From the NCBI RefSeq assembly GCF_014193285.1, contig NZ_JACHZE010000006.1:62001-126000 (forward strand): a stretch of 64,000 nt of DNA, given 5' to 3'. This document shows positions 44,678 through 54,080 of the stretch, piece by piece. The DNA comes from Atlantibacter sp. RC6. GTDB lineage: Bacteria > Pseudomonadota > Gammaproteobacteria > Enterobacterales > Enterobacteriaceae. Below the pieces are notes generated by a model. It saw only the letters and a program-made list of their open reading frames with translations. It made no database searches and was not told the DNA's origin. How positions within the stretch are numbered: the stretch's first letter is position 1; each line of letters starts with the position of its first letter. The position numbers and the translations under genes were made by a program.

Positions 44678-46228
44678 TTAACTGTCTCGTGAAACGCGCA
44701 GTTCGGCGGGTTTCAGGTGTGGTGCCGGGTTGGTGTTACACCACAATTCTTCATAACGATAGCCGGTGAGATCCTCGACCACTTTCCGGGTCTCAGGCTG
44801 AACGTCGCTTTTCGCGCCGTGGGCTTTCAGGCGCTCCACTTCATCAACAAAGATCTTGTGGGTACGCTTGTTCAGGCGGAAGGTCAACGCTTGCCACAGG
44901 GCAATCAGCAGCAGGCCTGCCGTGCCGATGAACAGCAGTGAAGCGATGGTGTTTACCGCGCTCTCCGGCTGAACCTGGCTGCCTTTCACAAACCCGCCGC
45001 TCTGCAACAGTAAGCCCACGACAAAGGTTGCAATCGCCACTGTGGTTTTGCGGGAAAAGGTCATAACGGCGGCAAACAGCCCTTCACGACGTTGGCGGGT
45101 GATCATCTCGTCGATGTCCGGTATAAACGGGAAGACGTTCCATGGGGTAAATTCCAGTACGCAACGCCCTATCTGATACACCGCTGCCAGCACCACTAAC
45201 AGCAGCACTTTATTATCGGTCGGGAACTGATAGACCAGAAACAAGCCAAACAGGCACAGCATCATCACGCTGTAGGCGAAAACATACAGGCGCGACGGGC
45301 CGTATTTAATAATCGCGACCCCCGCCAGCAGCGTTACCGGCAGCCCGACGATACTCATCGACAGCAGCGTCCCGGCAAGGGAGGAAGAAACCTGCAGGCA
45401 ATACACGCAGAAGAAAACAAAAACGGTGTTATAAACATCTTTGGCGGTAAAGGAGAACAGATAGATTGCCAGATGTTTTCTGAACGCGCGAACCTTCAGC
45501 GTTGAGCCATAATCCCTGAATAAGTTGCCCAACTGCGCCAGTTTTTCCTTAACGGATTTCGCTTCGCCGGGACGTTCCAGCTCAGCCAGCATTTCCGGCG
45601 TTAATTCACGCTCCCAGGTCACTTTCCAGGAAATAAACACGCACACCATAAACAGTACGGCAAAAACCACACCATTGATTAAATAGGCGTTGGCGTTATG
45701 CTCGCCGAAGAAACCTATCAGCAGCCCCGGAATAAAGGTTGCCAGAAAGGTGCCGGTGGCCGAAAAGAACATGCGGCAGGTGGACATTTTTGTACGCGAG
45801 TTAAAGTCCTTGGTCATTTCCGACGGCAGGGTTTCCCACGGAATAAGCACCATCGCCGCGATAATTTCAAATGCCAGATAGACGGCCAGATAAAATCCGT
45901 ACGTCATGCCATTAAGCCAGAGTAACGAATAGACCAGCATCAACGGCGCGCCAATTAATAAGAAGAAGCGACGGCGACCGAATTTCTTCCCCAAATAGTT
46001 TTTATAAAAATGGTCGGTAAAGCTGCCCATAAACAGGCTGACAATCGCATCGACAATACGTGCAATAGCCACAATAGAGGCGGCTTCAACCGGTGATAAC
46101 CCCACAAAGGTGGTATAAAAGAAGAGAAGCCAGGCACCAATTACGGTAAAGGCCCCGCCACCCATAATATCGGTTACGCCATACCCAATACTAACGGGTA
46201 TAGTAATTTGTTTTTTGGACTGAGACAT
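44678..46228 (-). CDS. GPH-family sugar:cation symporter, probable uronate/uronide carrier
   Basis: A 516-residue membrane protein of twelve predicted helices in the glycoside-pentoside-hexuronide family (MFS). Landmarks: VSIGYGVTDIMGGGAF near the start, ARIVDAIVSLFMGSFTDH (the D-x-x-x-x-G-x-x-x-D type motif after helix 2) and a long cytoplasmic loop near 220-240. The unusual C-terminal extension after the last helix is about 60 residues (KIFVDEVERLKAHG ...). It lies 27 bp after uxaC, so import of a hexuronate or hexuronide is likely. UidB and YicJ-like proteins are the nearest named relatives I can suggest. Confidence 0.83.
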   Translation of the reverse strand: MSQSKKQITIPVSIGYGVTDIMGGGAFTVIGAWLLFFYTTFVGLSPVEAASIVAIARIVDAIVSLFMGSFTDHFYKNYLGKKFGRRRFFLLIGAPLMLVYSLLWLNGMTYGFYLAVYLAFEIIAAMVLIPWETLPSEMTKDFNSRTKMSTCRMFFSATGTFLATFIPGLLIGFFGEHNANAYLINGVVFAVLFMVCVFISWKVTWERELTPEMLAELERPGEAKSVKEKLAQLGNLFRDYGSTLKVRAFRKHLAIYLFSFTAKDVYNTVFVFFCVYCLQVSSSLAGTLLSMSIVGLPVTLLAGVAIIKYGPSRLYVFAYSVMMLCLFGLFLVYQFPTDNKVLLLVVLAAVYQIGRCVLEFTPWNVFPFIPDIDEMITRQRREGLFAAVMTFSRKTTVAIATFVVGLLLQSGGFVKGSQVQPESAVNTIASLLFIGTAGLLLIALWQALTFRLNKRTHKIFVDEVERLKAHGAKSDVQPETRKVVEDLTGYRYEELWCNTNPAPHLKPAELRVSRDS

Positions 46229-46255
46229 GGTCTATCCTCAATAGGGTCAGAGAGA

Positions 46256-47662
46256 TTAGAATCGGAAATAATTTTTAGCGTTATCGTGGCAAATATTTGT
46301 TATTAGAGTTGATAATATTTTCGGATTATCAGGCACTTCTCCACGCTCAACCCATCCGCCGACCAGATTACACAAAATTCGGCGGAAATAGTCATGGCGG
46401 GTATAGGAAATAAAACTGCGGGAGTCCGTCAGCATACCGACAAAATTCATCAGTAACCCCTGATCGGCCAGGCAGTTCAACTGGCTTTCCATGCCCCGCC
46501 GCGTGTCGTTAAACCACCAGCCGGAACCAAACTGGATGGGTGATTTCACGCCGTCACAGGCGGACTGGAAGTTGGCGATGGTCGTGGCGACAATATCGTT
46601 ATAAATCGGGTTCAGGTTATAGAGAATAGTTTTTGGCAGCGCATGGTTACGCGCCATACTATCCAGTAAGCCGTTCAGTCCCTGCGCCAGATGACACTGG
46701 TCGGCAATGGAGTCAAAACCCGTATTAATACCGATCTGTTGTTTCATCAGCGTGTTGTTGCTGCGAATCGCGCCAAAGTGGATCTGCATGGCCCACTGCC
46801 GCTGCTTATAATGCCCGGCCAGCATGACAAAAATGGCGCTTATCAGTGCCGCATTCTCTTGCTGACTTAAGGCTTCACCGCTGCATTTTTTGGCGAATAA
46901 TTTTTCTACTTCACCTGCCGTCGCGGCCTGATAATGAATCTCAACCGGGCCATGATCGGAGATCCGGCAACCAACGTCATGGAAATAATCAATCCGTTTT
47001 TCCATCGCGCGCGACAGATCGGCAAAGCCCTGAATATTAATCCCGGTTAACACCGCCAGTTTTCCAATAAATAACAGGAATTGCTGCGGGTTTTCTTCAA
47101 AAATTTCATCCGGTCGGAAAGTCGGCAAGACGCGGGTTTTAAAATCAGCCTCGTTACGCAACAGACGATGGTATTCCAGAGAATCCAGCGGCGAGTCGGT
47201 GGTGCAAATCACTTCCACACCGGAGCGGGAAATCAGCGCCCGGGGTTTAAAATCATCCTGCGATAAACGTTGATTGCAGGCGACCATGATTTCACGCCAG
47301 TTACTGGAATCTAAATTATCTTCAATACCGAAATAATAATTCAGTTCCAGATGCGTCCAGTGATAAAGCGGGTTTCCAAAGCAGGCCTCCACTGTTTCGG
47401 CCCATGCCTGAAATTTTTCTTCCGCCGGGGCGCTACCGGTAATTTTCTCTTCGCTGACGCCATTGGCGCGCATTGCGCGCCATTTATAATGATCGCCCGC
47501 CAACCATAACTGGGTAATATCCTGAAAGGATTTATTTTCATAAATCTCTTTTGCATCAAGGTGGCAATGGTAATCGATAACCGGCAAATCCTTTGCCAGT
47601 TCACGATACAATTTGCGCCCTGATTCATTATTAATCATAAAACTATCATTTATAAATTTCAT
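46256..47662 (-). CDS. uxaC: Uronate (glucuronate/galacturonate) isomerase UxaC
   Basis: A 468-residue cytosolic isomerase of the amidohydrolase superfamily that turns D-glucuronate into D-fructuronate and D-galacturonate into D-tagaturonate. Zinc-site residues are seen in VIDYHCHLDAKEIYE (HxH, near residues 26-40) and in the C-terminal IS.YTRHDYFRRILC region. Start at 47662 (MKFINDSF); the frame is open to 47689. It may be a second copy besides the usual uxaCA operon; that cannot be seen here. Confidence 0.92.
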   Translation of the reverse strand: MKFINDSFMINNESGRKLYRELAKDLPVIDYHCHLDAKEIYENKSFQDITQLWLAGDHYKWRAMRANGVSEEKITGSAPAEEKFQAWAETVEACFGNPLYHWTHLELNYYFGIEDNLDSSNWREIMVACNQRLSQDDFKPRALISRSGVEVICTTDSPLDSLEYHRLLRNEADFKTRVLPTFRPDEIFEENPQQFLLFIGKLAVLTGINIQGFADLSRAMEKRIDYFHDVGCRISDHGPVEIHYQAATAGEVEKLFAKKCSGEALSQQENAALISAIFVMLAGHYKQRQWAMQIHFGAIRSNNTLMKQQIGINTGFDSIADQCHLAQGLNGLLDSMARNHALPKTILYNLNPIYNDIVATTIANFQSACDGVKSPIQFGSGWWFNDTRRGMESQLNCLADQGLLMNFVGMLTDSRSFISYTRHDYFRRILCNLVGGWVERGEVPDNPKILSTLITNICHDNAKNYFRF

Positions 47663-47707
47663 GACTGCTCTCCCTTCCTGAGCATGCACTGAATTAATCG
47701 TCAGGGC

Positions 47708-48922
47708 TTACCAGTTCCACAGCGTGCCGTCTTCAAGACGGGCTACCGGCAAATAGGCAGGTTCATACGGATATTTCGCCGCCAGTTTTTCATCAAATTC
47801 GATGCCCAGCCCCGGTTTGTCGCCCGGATGCATATAGCCATTATCAAAGGTCCAGTTATGGGGGAACACTTCCAGCATTTGCTCGGAATAGCCCATATAT
47901 TCCTGTACCCCGAAGTTTGGCACCCACAGATCAAAATGCAGCGCCGCCGCCATACAGACCGGTGAGAGATCCGACGGGCCGTGAGATCCGGTACGTACCT
48001 GGTACAGCGAGGCGAAATCAGCGATACGACGCATGCCGGTAATACCGCCCGCATGGGTAATGGTGGTGCGGATATAGTCGATCAGTTGCTCTTCGATCAG
48101 CTGTTTGCAGTCCCAGATGCTGTTAAACACTTCGCCCACCGCGATAGGCGTGACGGTGTGCTGGCGGATCAGGCGGAAGCATTCCTGGTTTTCAGCAGGG
48201 GTTGGGTCTTCCATCCAGAACAGGCGGTGCGGCTCCACGCTCTTGCCGAAACGCGCGGCTTCGATGGGCGTCAGGCGATGATGCATATCGTGCAACAGAT
48301 GTTCGTTGAAGCCGAATTTGCTACGCACCGCTTCAAACAGTTTTGGGGTGAAGTCGAGATATTTCTCGGTTGACCACAGCTGCTCTTCCGGCCATTCGCC
48401 TTTGGTCGCCGGTTCGTAGGCCAGGCCTTTGCCCTTCGCCATCCCGTAGGTGGTTTTCATGCCCGGCACGCCGCATTGCACGCGGATGGCCTTAAAGCCC
48501 ATCTCTTTGTGGCGCGCGTAGTCGTCCAACACTTCATCGATGCTATGGCCAGTGGTATGGCAATAAACCATCACCCCTTCGCGAGATGCGCCACCCAGCA
48601 ACTGATACAGCGGCATATTGGCGGCTTTGGCTTTGATATCCCACAGCGCCATGTCGATTGCGGAAATGGCCGACATGGTGACCGGGCCGCGACGCCAGTA
48701 CGCGCCCTTATAGAAAAACTGCCAGATATCTTCGATGCGGTGCGCATCCCGCCCCACCAGTTGCGGGCACAGATGATCTTTCAGATATGACGCCACGGAA
48801 AGCTCGCGGCCATTGAGCGTGGCATCCCCTAACCCGGTTAACCCGCTGTCGGTAGTGATTTTTAAGGTGACAAAGTTGCGCCCCGGACAGGTCACAAAAA
48901 CTTCAGCACTGACGATCTTCAT
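47708..48922 (-). CDS. rspA: RspA, enolase-superfamily sugar-acid dehydratase (mannonate dehydratase family)
   Basis: A 404-residue protein nearly identical in long stretches to E. coli RspA. It is an enolase-superfamily member with a capping domain (residues 1-115) and a barrel with metal ligands Asp, Glu and Glu in [17 protein letters not shown] and AVGEVFNS, and catalytic His in GSHGPSD. Related proteins dehydrate D-mannonate to 2-keto-3-deoxygluconate, some slowly. The E. coli name comes from an effect on RpoS via homoserine lactone. In this operon with uronate isomerase a dehydratase role is the natural reading. First gene of the operon. Confidence 0.93.
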   Translation of the reverse strand: MKIVSAEVFVTCPGRNFVTLKITTDSGLTGLGDATLNGRELSVASYLKDHLCPQLVGRDAHRIEDIWQFFYKGAYWRRGPVTMSAISAIDMALWDIKAKAANMPLYQLLGGASREGVMVYCHTTGHSIDEVLDDYARHKEMGFKAIRVQCGVPGMKTTYGMAKGKGLAYEPATKGEWPEEQLWSTEKYLDFTPKLFEAVRSKFGFNEHLLHDMHHRLTPIEAARFGKSVEPHRLFWMEDPTPAENQECFRLIRQHTVTPIAVGEVFNSIWDCKQLIEEQLIDYIRTTITHAGGITGMRRIADFASLYQVRTGSHGPSDLSPVCMAAALHFDLWVPNFGVQEYMGYSEQMLEVFPHNWTFDNGYMHPGDKPGLGIEFDEKLAAKYPYEPAYLPVARLEDGTLWNW

Positions 48923-48955
48923 GGTTTTTCCTTACAACGTGAACGGCATGTATTA

Positions 48956-49000
48956 AGTTGCGTTCAATTTACGCAACTGAGCTACTACCATACAAGTATG
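48956..49000. promoter_or_regulatory. Two palindromes upstream of rspA, candidate regulator sites
   Basis: AGTTGCGT (48956-48963) and ACGCAACT (48971-48978) form an 8-bp inverted repeat with a 7-base gap. CATAC-AA-GTATG at 48989-49000 is a second, perfect one. Both lie 34-80 bp upstream of the rspA ATG. The first would overlap the promoter, as a repressor site would. GntR-type RspR is encoded nearby and is the obvious candidate. Confidence 0.55.
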
Positions 49001-49013
49001 AAGATCATAAAAT

Positions 49014-49029
49014 CATGAGTGCGGTCACA
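49014..49029 (-). promoter_or_regulatory. Candidate CRP site upstream of the rspA operon
   Basis: On the minus strand TGTGA-CCGCAC-TCATG has a perfect left half and 3 of 5 in the right half. It is about 100 bp before the rspA ATG and upstream of the palindromes, a suitable place for catabolite activation. Confidence 0.5.
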
Positions 49030-49070
49030 AACACTTTGTTGATTTGCTCATTTTTGCAGCGAAACCTGGA

Positions 49071-49397
49071 TTATGCGCGACCCCAGCCCGCGACGATGAT
49101 CAACATCCCGCACAGGGCGATCCCCGCCCCGAGCCAGTCATAAATGCTGAGTTTGACGCCGTCCACTACCCGCAACCACAGTAGCGCGGTCATCACGTAG
49201 ACACCGCCGTAAGCCGCATAAACGCGGCCACTGGCGGCGGGATGCAGGGTTAACAGCCAGACAAATACCGCCAGCGACAGCCCGGCGGGCAGCGTCAGCC
49301 AGATACTCCCGCCGCGCCGCAACCAGAGCCAGGGAAGAAAGCAGCCAATAATTTCAGCAAGCGCGGTGGCAAAAAACAGCAGGGTTGTTTTAATCAT
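49071..49397 (-). CDS. ynfA: Small multidrug-resistance-like membrane protein YnfA
   Basis: A 108-residue inner-membrane protein with four helices, almost identical to E. coli YnfA. It resembles the small multidrug resistance family ([18 protein letters not shown]; Glu near residue 15 in the position of the SMR carboxylate). YnfA transport of dyes and drugs has been reported in Shigella. Divergent from ynfB, with 114 bp between the starts. Confidence 0.93.
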   Translation of the reverse strand: MIKTTLLFFATALAEIIGCFLPWLWLRRGGSIWLTLPAGLSLAVFVWLLTLHPAASGRVYAAYGGVYVMTALLWLRVVDGVKLSIYDWLGAGIALCGMLIIVAGWGRA

Positions 49398-49452
49398 GTT
49401 GAAGGAAAATCCTGATAATGGCGTGAGAGTGTGCTGCTCTGTAACGCGGCAA

Positions 49453-49461
49453 TGGTATAAT
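49453..49461 (+). promoter_or_regulatory. Extended -10 promoter element for ynfB
   Basis: TGGTATAAT is a full extended -10 box (TGN-TATAAT), 50 bp upstream of the ynfB ATG. No good -35 box is seen, which the extended form can tolerate. Confidence 0.6.
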
Positions 49462-49511
49462 AAAAGCGTCGGGACACCGATATGTACTGTTTAACCAGAA
49501 AGGAAACCAGG

Positions 49512-49847
49512 ATGAAAAACCTCCTTAGCAAATCCGCAGTGCTGATGTTGCTGGCTGGTGTGTTTACCATCGCTTCGCCTCTCCATGCGCAGACCGACAG
49601 ACTGGTCATCGAGTCCGGTGACAGCGCGCAATCCCGCCAGAACGCGGCGATGGATAAAGAGCAATGGAATGACACGCGATCGCTGCGCCAGAAAGTGAAT
49701 AAACGCGCAGAAAAAGAGTGGGATAAAGCGGACGTCGCTTTCGACGCCCAGGATAAATGCCAGCAAAGCGCCAATTTGAACGCTTACTGGGAACCGAACA
49801 CCCTTCGCTGCCTGGATCGTCGCACAGGCCGCCAGATTATGCCGTAA
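49512..49847 (+). CDS. ynfB: Periplasmic protein YnfB (DUF1283), unknown function
   Basis: A 111-residue protein with a Sec signal (about residues 1-25, cut after LHAQ) and a highly polar mature part ([10 protein letters not shown] ... [15 protein letters not shown]) that is nearly the same as E. coli YnfB. Two cysteines of the mature part (DKCQQ, LRCLDRR) could form a disulfide. Function unknown. Start at 49512 with AGGAAACCAGG upstream; the frame opens at 49482. Confidence 0.9.
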   Translation: MKNLLSKSAVLMLLAGVFTIASPLHAQTDRLVIESGDSAQSRQNAAMDKEQWNDTRSLRQKVNKRAEKEWDKADVAFDAQDKCQQSANLNAYWEPNTLRCLDRRTGRQIMP

Positions 49848-49852
49848 TACTC

Positions 49853-49876
49853 AGGGCTCCCGCGGGGGCCCTTGTT
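49853..49876 (+). terminator. Hairpin between ynfB and speG
   Basis: AGGGCTCC-CGCG-GGGGCCCT is an 8-bp stem (one G-T pair) followed by TGTTT, 6 bases after the ynfB stop. It may end ynfB transcription or reduce read-through into speG, whose start is 24 bp further. Confidence 0.65.
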
Positions 49877-49900
49877 TCACCTGCTACAAAAGGATTTACC

Positions 49901-50458
49901 ATGCCCAGCGAGTATTCCGTCAAACTTCGTCCGCTTGAGCGGGAAGATTTGCGCTTCGTCCATCAACTTGATAACAACGCCAGCGTGATGCGCTACTGGT
50001 TTGAGGAGCCTTACGAAGCCTTCGTGGAGCTTTCCGATCTGTATGACAAACATATTCACGATCAAAGCGAACGGCGCTTCGTCGTTGAGTGCGATGGCGA
50101 CAAGGCCGGATTAGTGGAACTGGTGGAGATTAACCACGTTCACCGCCGCGCGGAATTTCAAATCATTATCTCTCCCGAGCATCAGGGCAAAGGCCTGGCG
50201 TCGCGCGCCGCTAAACTGGCGATGGATTACGGCTTTACGGTGCTGAATCTCTACAAGCTGTATTTGATCGTCGATAAAGAGAACGTCAAAGCGATCCACA
50301 TCTACCGCAAACTGGGCTTTACGGTAGAGGGCGAGCTGGTGCACGAGTTCTTTATCAATGGCGAATACCGCAACACTATCCGAATGTGCATTTTCCAGCA
50401 TCAATACCTGGCGGAACACAAAACCCAGGGCAGCATTTTAAAACCGACCGCGCAGTAA
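49901..50458 (+). CDS. speG: Spermidine N1-acetyltransferase SpeG
   Basis: A 185-residue GNAT acetyltransferase that uses acetyl-CoA to acetylate and detoxify spermidine and spermine. It is nearly identical to E. coli SpeG over the whole GNAT fold. The acetyl-CoA loop is [14 protein letters not shown] (near residues 87-100), and the C-terminal [18 protein letters not shown] contains the catalytic tyrosine region. AGGA is 8 bases before the ATG at 49901. It stands about 5 kb from a spermidine dehydrogenase-like gene. Confidence 0.96.
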   Translation: MPSEYSVKLRPLEREDLRFVHQLDNNASVMRYWFEEPYEAFVELSDLYDKHIHDQSERRFVVECDGDKAGLVELVEINHVHRRAEFQIIISPEHQGKGLASRAAKLAMDYGFTVLNLYKLYLIVDKENVKAIHIYRKLGFTVEGELVHEFFINGEYRNTIRMCIFQHQYLAEHKTQGSILKPTAQ

Positions 50459-50484
50459 ACCTCTCCCGCGGCGCTGTCGCGGGA

Positions 50485-51195
50485 TCAATAGTATTCAATG
50501 GTATTTTTAATGGTGAAATGGTGGAGCGACGGCGGCGTGACGCTCTCGTCGGTGATATCCAGCGTGCAGCTTACCGGATTGAAAAAGCTATCGTATTTGC
50601 AGGCCTGCTTAGCGCGCGCGATGGCTTTATCATTGAGCGTGCTCACCGACTGATAATCGAGTTTCTTACGCTTATCGGCGGCGGCTTTGGCATCCACCGC
50701 CAGCGTCGAGGCTTTCGCCTGGGTCTTTTTCCCCAGCGGATAGCCCTCTTCATCGTAGCGGTAGTTTATGGTCGCCTCTTTGCTGCGCGCCGCCACCACA
50801 AAACCGTTGTCGTCGGTGTCATACAGCAACCCGACAGCCGGTAATTCCGCCAGCTGGCATTTGCCCTGCAGTTTTACCCGCTTTTCGCCGGAATTGGCTT
50901 CCAGATAATAGTTGGCATCCAGTACCAGCGCTGCGCCGGTATTGGCGTCCAGATCGTGAAACTCCAGCGAATCGAAACACCCTTCTTCCGATAACGTCGC
51001 GCTTACCCGCCGGGTCACTTCACCCTTATCATTGATCAACGTCTGGCTGAAATCTTTAACCGGCCCGCGCAGCGGATCAAAGTCAAATTCATTAGAAAAA
51101 CTTGCCATTTCAGGCGTATAGGCAATAGGCCCTTGCGAATTGTCACAGCCGCTCAGGGCTGCCGATACCGCTATTATCAGGATCTGTGGCTTCAC
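50485..51195 (-). CDS. ynfC: Lipoprotein YnfC (UPF0257), unknown function
   Basis: A 236-residue protein with a lipoprotein signal (hydrophobic stretch then ALSGC, cleavage before the cysteine near residue 17). Length and sequence match E. coli YnfC (236 aa). I place the start at a GTG at 51195, with GGAGG upstream; the frame is open much further upstream but only this start gives a lipoprotein signal. No known function. Convergent with speG. Confidence 0.9.
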   Translation of the reverse strand: MKPQILIIAVSAALSGCDNSQGPIAYTPEMASFSNEFDFDPLRGPVKDFSQTLINDKGEVTRRVSATLSEEGCFDSLEFHDLDANTGAALVLDANYYLEANSGEKRVKLQGKCQLAELPAVGLLYDTDDNGFVVAARSKEATINYRYDEEGYPLGKKTQAKASTLAVDAKAAADKRKKLDYQSVSTLNDKAIARAKQACKYDSFFNPVSCTLDITDESVTPPSLHHFTIKNTIEYY

Positions 51196-51304
51196 GCTTG
51201 GGCTTCCTCCCGTCTGAAAACAACGCTTATGATATAAGCAAATACAGAGATTGACACTATGGCTGCTATGCTTAGACCTGAGCCCGACCAAAAAGGAGAT
51301 TGAT

Positions 51305-51607
51305 ATGAAGCGTTTATCCTGGATTGGCGCCTGTTTGTTAATTTCAGCGGCACCGGCATTCGCCGCGCCTGAGTCGTGCGAACGGGTGAAGGCCGACATT
51401 CAGCAGCGAATCATCAATAACGGCGTACCGGAAACCAGCTTTAGCTTAACGATTGTGCCTGGCGATCAGGTTGATCAGGTGGATGCGCAGGTCGTGGGAC
51501 ATTGCGCCAACGATACACACAAAATCCTCTATACCCGTACCAGCAGCGGTAATGCGCCGGGCAACCCGTCAGCGGCGCAGGATGGCTCGCAGAACGAGCC
51601 GCAGTAA
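51305..51607 (+). CDS. ynfD: Periplasmic protein YnfD (DUF1161), unknown function
   Basis: A 100-residue secreted protein: Sec signal (residues 1-20, cut after AFA), then a conserved part with paired cysteines (PESCERVK ... VGHCAND) and a low-complexity Ser/Gln/Asn-rich tail. Close to E. coli YnfD. AAGGAG is 8 bases before the ATG at 51305; the frame is open to 51251. Divergent from ynfC. Confidence 0.9.
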   Translation: MKRLSWIGACLLISAAPAFAAPESCERVKADIQQRIINNGVPETSFSLTIVPGDQVDQVDAQVVGHCANDTHKILYTRTSSGNAPGNPSAAQDGSQNEPQ

Positions 51608-51611
51608 CGCT

Positions 51612-51638
51612 CTTCCTCCGGCCTGCCGCCGGAGGAAG
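51612..51638. terminator. Hairpin between convergent ynfD and murP
   Basis: CTTCCTCCGGC-CTGCC-GCCGGAGGAAG is a perfect 11-bp stem that fills the gap between the two stop codons. There is no long T-run on either strand, but the stem stability and position suggest a shared terminator. Confidence 0.6.
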
Positions 51639-51641
51639 CGG

Positions 51642-53087
51642 TTAACTTAAATCGATATTTTTACTGCCGAACAACCACGTCAGAATAAACCCGGACACGT
51701 AGGCCACCAGCAGGCCCGCCGCATAGACCGCCATCCCGGCGTAGATGCCGCTGCCCGAGGTCATCAGCGGCAGCGCCACCAGCCCTGACGGACCAAACAC
51801 CGTATTCAGCCCTACCGGCAGACCCATCCAGGCCACCAGGCCAATAAAGAATCCGCCGCAGGCCCCGCCGAGACAGGCGGTGATAAACGGCTTCACGCGC
51901 GGCAGCGTCACGCCGTAAATCAGCGGCTCGCCGATGCCCAATAATCCCGGGATAATCGCCCCTTTGATCTGGGTGCGCAGCAGCGCCTCTTCCCTGGCGC
52001 GTACATACAATGCCAGCGCCGCCCCAACCTGGCCGCCCCCGGCCATCGCCAGAATGGTAAACAGCGAGTTGAAGCCCTGCGCTTCCATCAGCGCGAAATA
52101 GACCGGCACAAATCCCTGATGGACACCGAACATCACCGCCAGCAGAAACAACCCCGCCAGCACCGCCGAACCAAACGGGTTGCCGTTAAGGTGCAGGAAC
52201 AGCCAGGACATGCCGCTAAACAGGTAACCCCCCACCGGCATAATCACAATAAAGGTCACCGCGCCCATAATTAGCAGCGTCACGGCGGAGGTTAAAATCA
52301 TATCCAGATTGGCAGGCATAATACTGCGCACCCGCTTCTCAACCCACGCCCCAAGGATGGCAGCAATCAGCACGCCGATAATGTTGCCGCGCGGATCGAT
52401 GGTGTGACCAAAGAATGAAGAGATGCCGGAATAGAAGCCCACGGTGGCATCGGGGTTATATCCAAGCACGAACAGCGCGGCGATGATCGCCCCGTTGACG
52501 CCCGAACCGCCGAACGCTTTTTGCGCGTTGTAGCCAATCAGGATGCTCAGAAACGTAAACATCCCTTTGCTGAACACTTTCATATAGCTGATGGTTTCCA
52601 CCAGCGCGCCGTTGGGTGACGGTTTGCCCAGCACGAAGAGTTGCTCGGCGAGCGTCGCGAACCCCAGCAGCAGCCCCACGGCGATAAACCCTGGGATCAG
52701 CGGCGTAAAGATAGTGGCGAACTTCGCCAGGAACTTCTGCACGCTGCTGGTCTGCTTGCCTTTCAGCTGCTGCTTTTTCTGCGCCGCGATTTCTTGCAAC
52801 GTCTGGCTTTCGTGCACGGCGTCGGCGGGCGCGCTTTCCAGATAGTGATGCATCATTTCCGCCGCCGCCTGGGCTTTACCGGGGCCGAGAACGATCTGGA
52901 ACTGCTCGTCGCTTTCAATCACGCCCAGCACGCCGGGGATTTGGCGGATTGCCGCGACGTCGGCGCGGGTATCATCGCGCAATGTCAGCCGCAGCCGCGT
53001 CATACAGTTACCGCATTGCGCCACGTTTGCCCCGCCGCCAACCGCTTGCGTAATACGCGCTATCATCTCGCTGGTTATTTTTGCCAT
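51642..53087 (-). CDS. murP: PTS EIIBC component MurP-like (N-acetylmuramic acid)
   Basis: A 481-residue PTS permease: IIB domain with phospho-Cys28 in [10 protein letters not shown], linker, and a ten-helix IIC domain with [14 protein letters not shown] and the [14 protein letters not shown] motif near residue 394. No IIA domain; E. coli MurP uses Crr. It follows murQ by 18 bp, and together they import and cleave N-acetylmuramic acid 6-phosphate. The substrate is inferred from the pairing with murQ. Confidence 0.88.
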   Translation of the reverse strand: MAKITSEMIARITQAVGGGANVAQCGNCMTRLRLTLRDDTRADVAAIRQIPGVLGVIESDEQFQIVLGPGKAQAAAEMMHHYLESAPADAVHESQTLQEIAAQKKQQLKGKQTSSVQKFLAKFATIFTPLIPGFIAVGLLLGFATLAEQLFVLGKPSPNGALVETISYMKVFSKGMFTFLSILIGYNAQKAFGGSGVNGAIIAALFVLGYNPDATVGFYSGISSFFGHTIDPRGNIIGVLIAAILGAWVEKRVRSIMPANLDMILTSAVTLLIMGAVTFIVIMPVGGYLFSGMSWLFLHLNGNPFGSAVLAGLFLLAVMFGVHQGFVPVYFALMEAQGFNSLFTILAMAGGGQVGAALALYVRAREEALLRTQIKGAIIPGLLGIGEPLIYGVTLPRVKPFITACLGGACGGFFIGLVAWMGLPVGLNTVFGPSGLVALPLMTSGSGIYAGMAVYAAGLLVAYVSGFILTWLFGSKNIDLS

Positions 53088-53105
53088 TATTTTTCCTTAA
53101 GGCGG

Positions 53106-54008
53106 TTAGGCGTTGTGTAACGCCAGGCGAATAAATCCGTTATGTTGTTCCAGCACTGCTTTAGCCTGCGCGGCGTCAAGGCCCGACAGCACCATCACAA
53201 TGGCGGTTTTACAATGGCGGTTGCACTGCTGGAGCGCCGCCTGCGCCGTATCGCGATCGCAATCGGTGGCATCCATCACGATGGAAATCTGCCGTTCGAT
53301 CAGTTTGGCATTGGTGGCTTCCACATCCACCATCAGATTGCTGTACACCTTGCCGCTGCGGATCATGGCTCCGGTGGTGATCATATTCAGCACCAGCTTC
53401 TGGGCGGTGCCCGCTTTCAGACGCGTCGAGCCGGTGACCACTTCGGGGCCGACCGCCGGGGTGATGGCGATATCCGCCAGCGCCGCCATTTCGCTCTGCG
53501 GGTTGCAGCTCACTACCGCGACGCAGGCGTTCAGGGATTTTGCATAAACCATCGCCCCTAAAACGTAAGGCGTTCTGCCGCTGGCCGCGAGGCCCACCAA
53601 CACATCGTTGGCGCTAAAATTCAGCGCTTGCAGATCCGCTGCGCCCTGTTCGCGGTTATCTTCCACATTCTCCACCGCGCTTAAAATGGCTTTATGGCCG
53701 CCCGCGATGATCCCGACCACCTGCTCAGGACGGGTGCCGAACGTTGGCGGGCATTCGCTGGCATCGAGAATGCCGAGACGGCCCGACGTGCCCGCGCCGA
53801 TATAAATCAACCGCCCGCCCTGCGCAAACGCCTGCGCCACGCGATCCACCAGTTGGGCGATTTGCGGCAGATAGGGCGTAATCGCCTCCGGCACGCGGCG
53901 ATCTTCGTTATTGATCACGGTCAGCATCTCCAGGGTGGAGAGCGTATCAATGTTGGCGCTTGCCGGGTTGCGGCGTTCGGTCAATAACTGGCTTAAATCG
54001 ATACTCAT
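53106..54008 (-). CDS. murQ: N-acetylmuramic acid 6-phosphate etherase MurQ
   Basis: A 300-residue SIS-domain lyase that splits the lactyl ether of MurNAc-6-phosphate, giving GlcNAc-6-phosphate and lactate. Family landmarks: GGRLIYIGAGTSGRLGILDASECPPT (near 60-85; catalytic Glu in ASECPP), VLVGLAASGRTPYV (near 110-123) and the KAGTAQKLVLNM segment. First gene of murQP. A murR repressor, adjacent in E. coli, is not in this window; candidate operator and CRP sites lie upstream. Confidence 0.93.
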   Translation of the reverse strand: MSIDLSQLLTERRNPASANIDTLSTLEMLTVINNEDRRVPEAITPYLPQIAQLVDRVAQAFAQGGRLIYIGAGTSGRLGILDASECPPTFGTRPEQVVGIIAGGHKAILSAVENVEDNREQGAADLQALNFSANDVLVGLAASGRTPYVLGAMVYAKSLNACVAVVSCNPQSEMAALADIAITPAVGPEVVTGSTRLKAGTAQKLVLNMITTGAMIRSGKVYSNLMVDVEATNAKLIERQISIVMDATDCDRDTAQAALQQCNRHCKTAIVMVLSGLDAAQAKAVLEQHNGFIRLALHNA

Positions 54009-54043
54009 AATGGCCTCTTCTTTTCAATATGGTCAGAGTGTAA

Positions 54044-54058
54044 GGAATATTTTATTCC
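54044..54058. promoter_or_regulatory. Palindrome upstream of murQ, candidate repressor operator
   Basis: GGAATA-TTT-TATTCC is a perfect inverted repeat 36 bp before the murQ ATG, where it would overlap the promoter. RpiR-type regulators such as MurR bind AT-centred palindromes of this type, but no regulator gene is next to it. Confidence 0.5.
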
Positions 54059-54062
54059 ACGC

Positions 54063-54080
54063 ATGTGAATATTGTCACAT
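54063..54080. promoter_or_regulatory. CRP binding site upstream of murQP
   Basis: ATGTGA-ATATTG-TCACAT is a fully symmetric 18-bp match to the CRP consensus TGTGA-N6-TCACA with A/T flanks. It is centred about 63 bp before the murQ ATG, next to the GGAATA palindrome. E. coli murQP also depends on cAMP-CRP. Confidence 0.87.

Noticed and set aside
46256-48922. RspA plus UxaC as a possible homoserine lactone degradation (starvation sensing) operon
   Set aside because: That role comes from overexpression studies of E. coli RspA; the neighbours here point to uronate breakdown.
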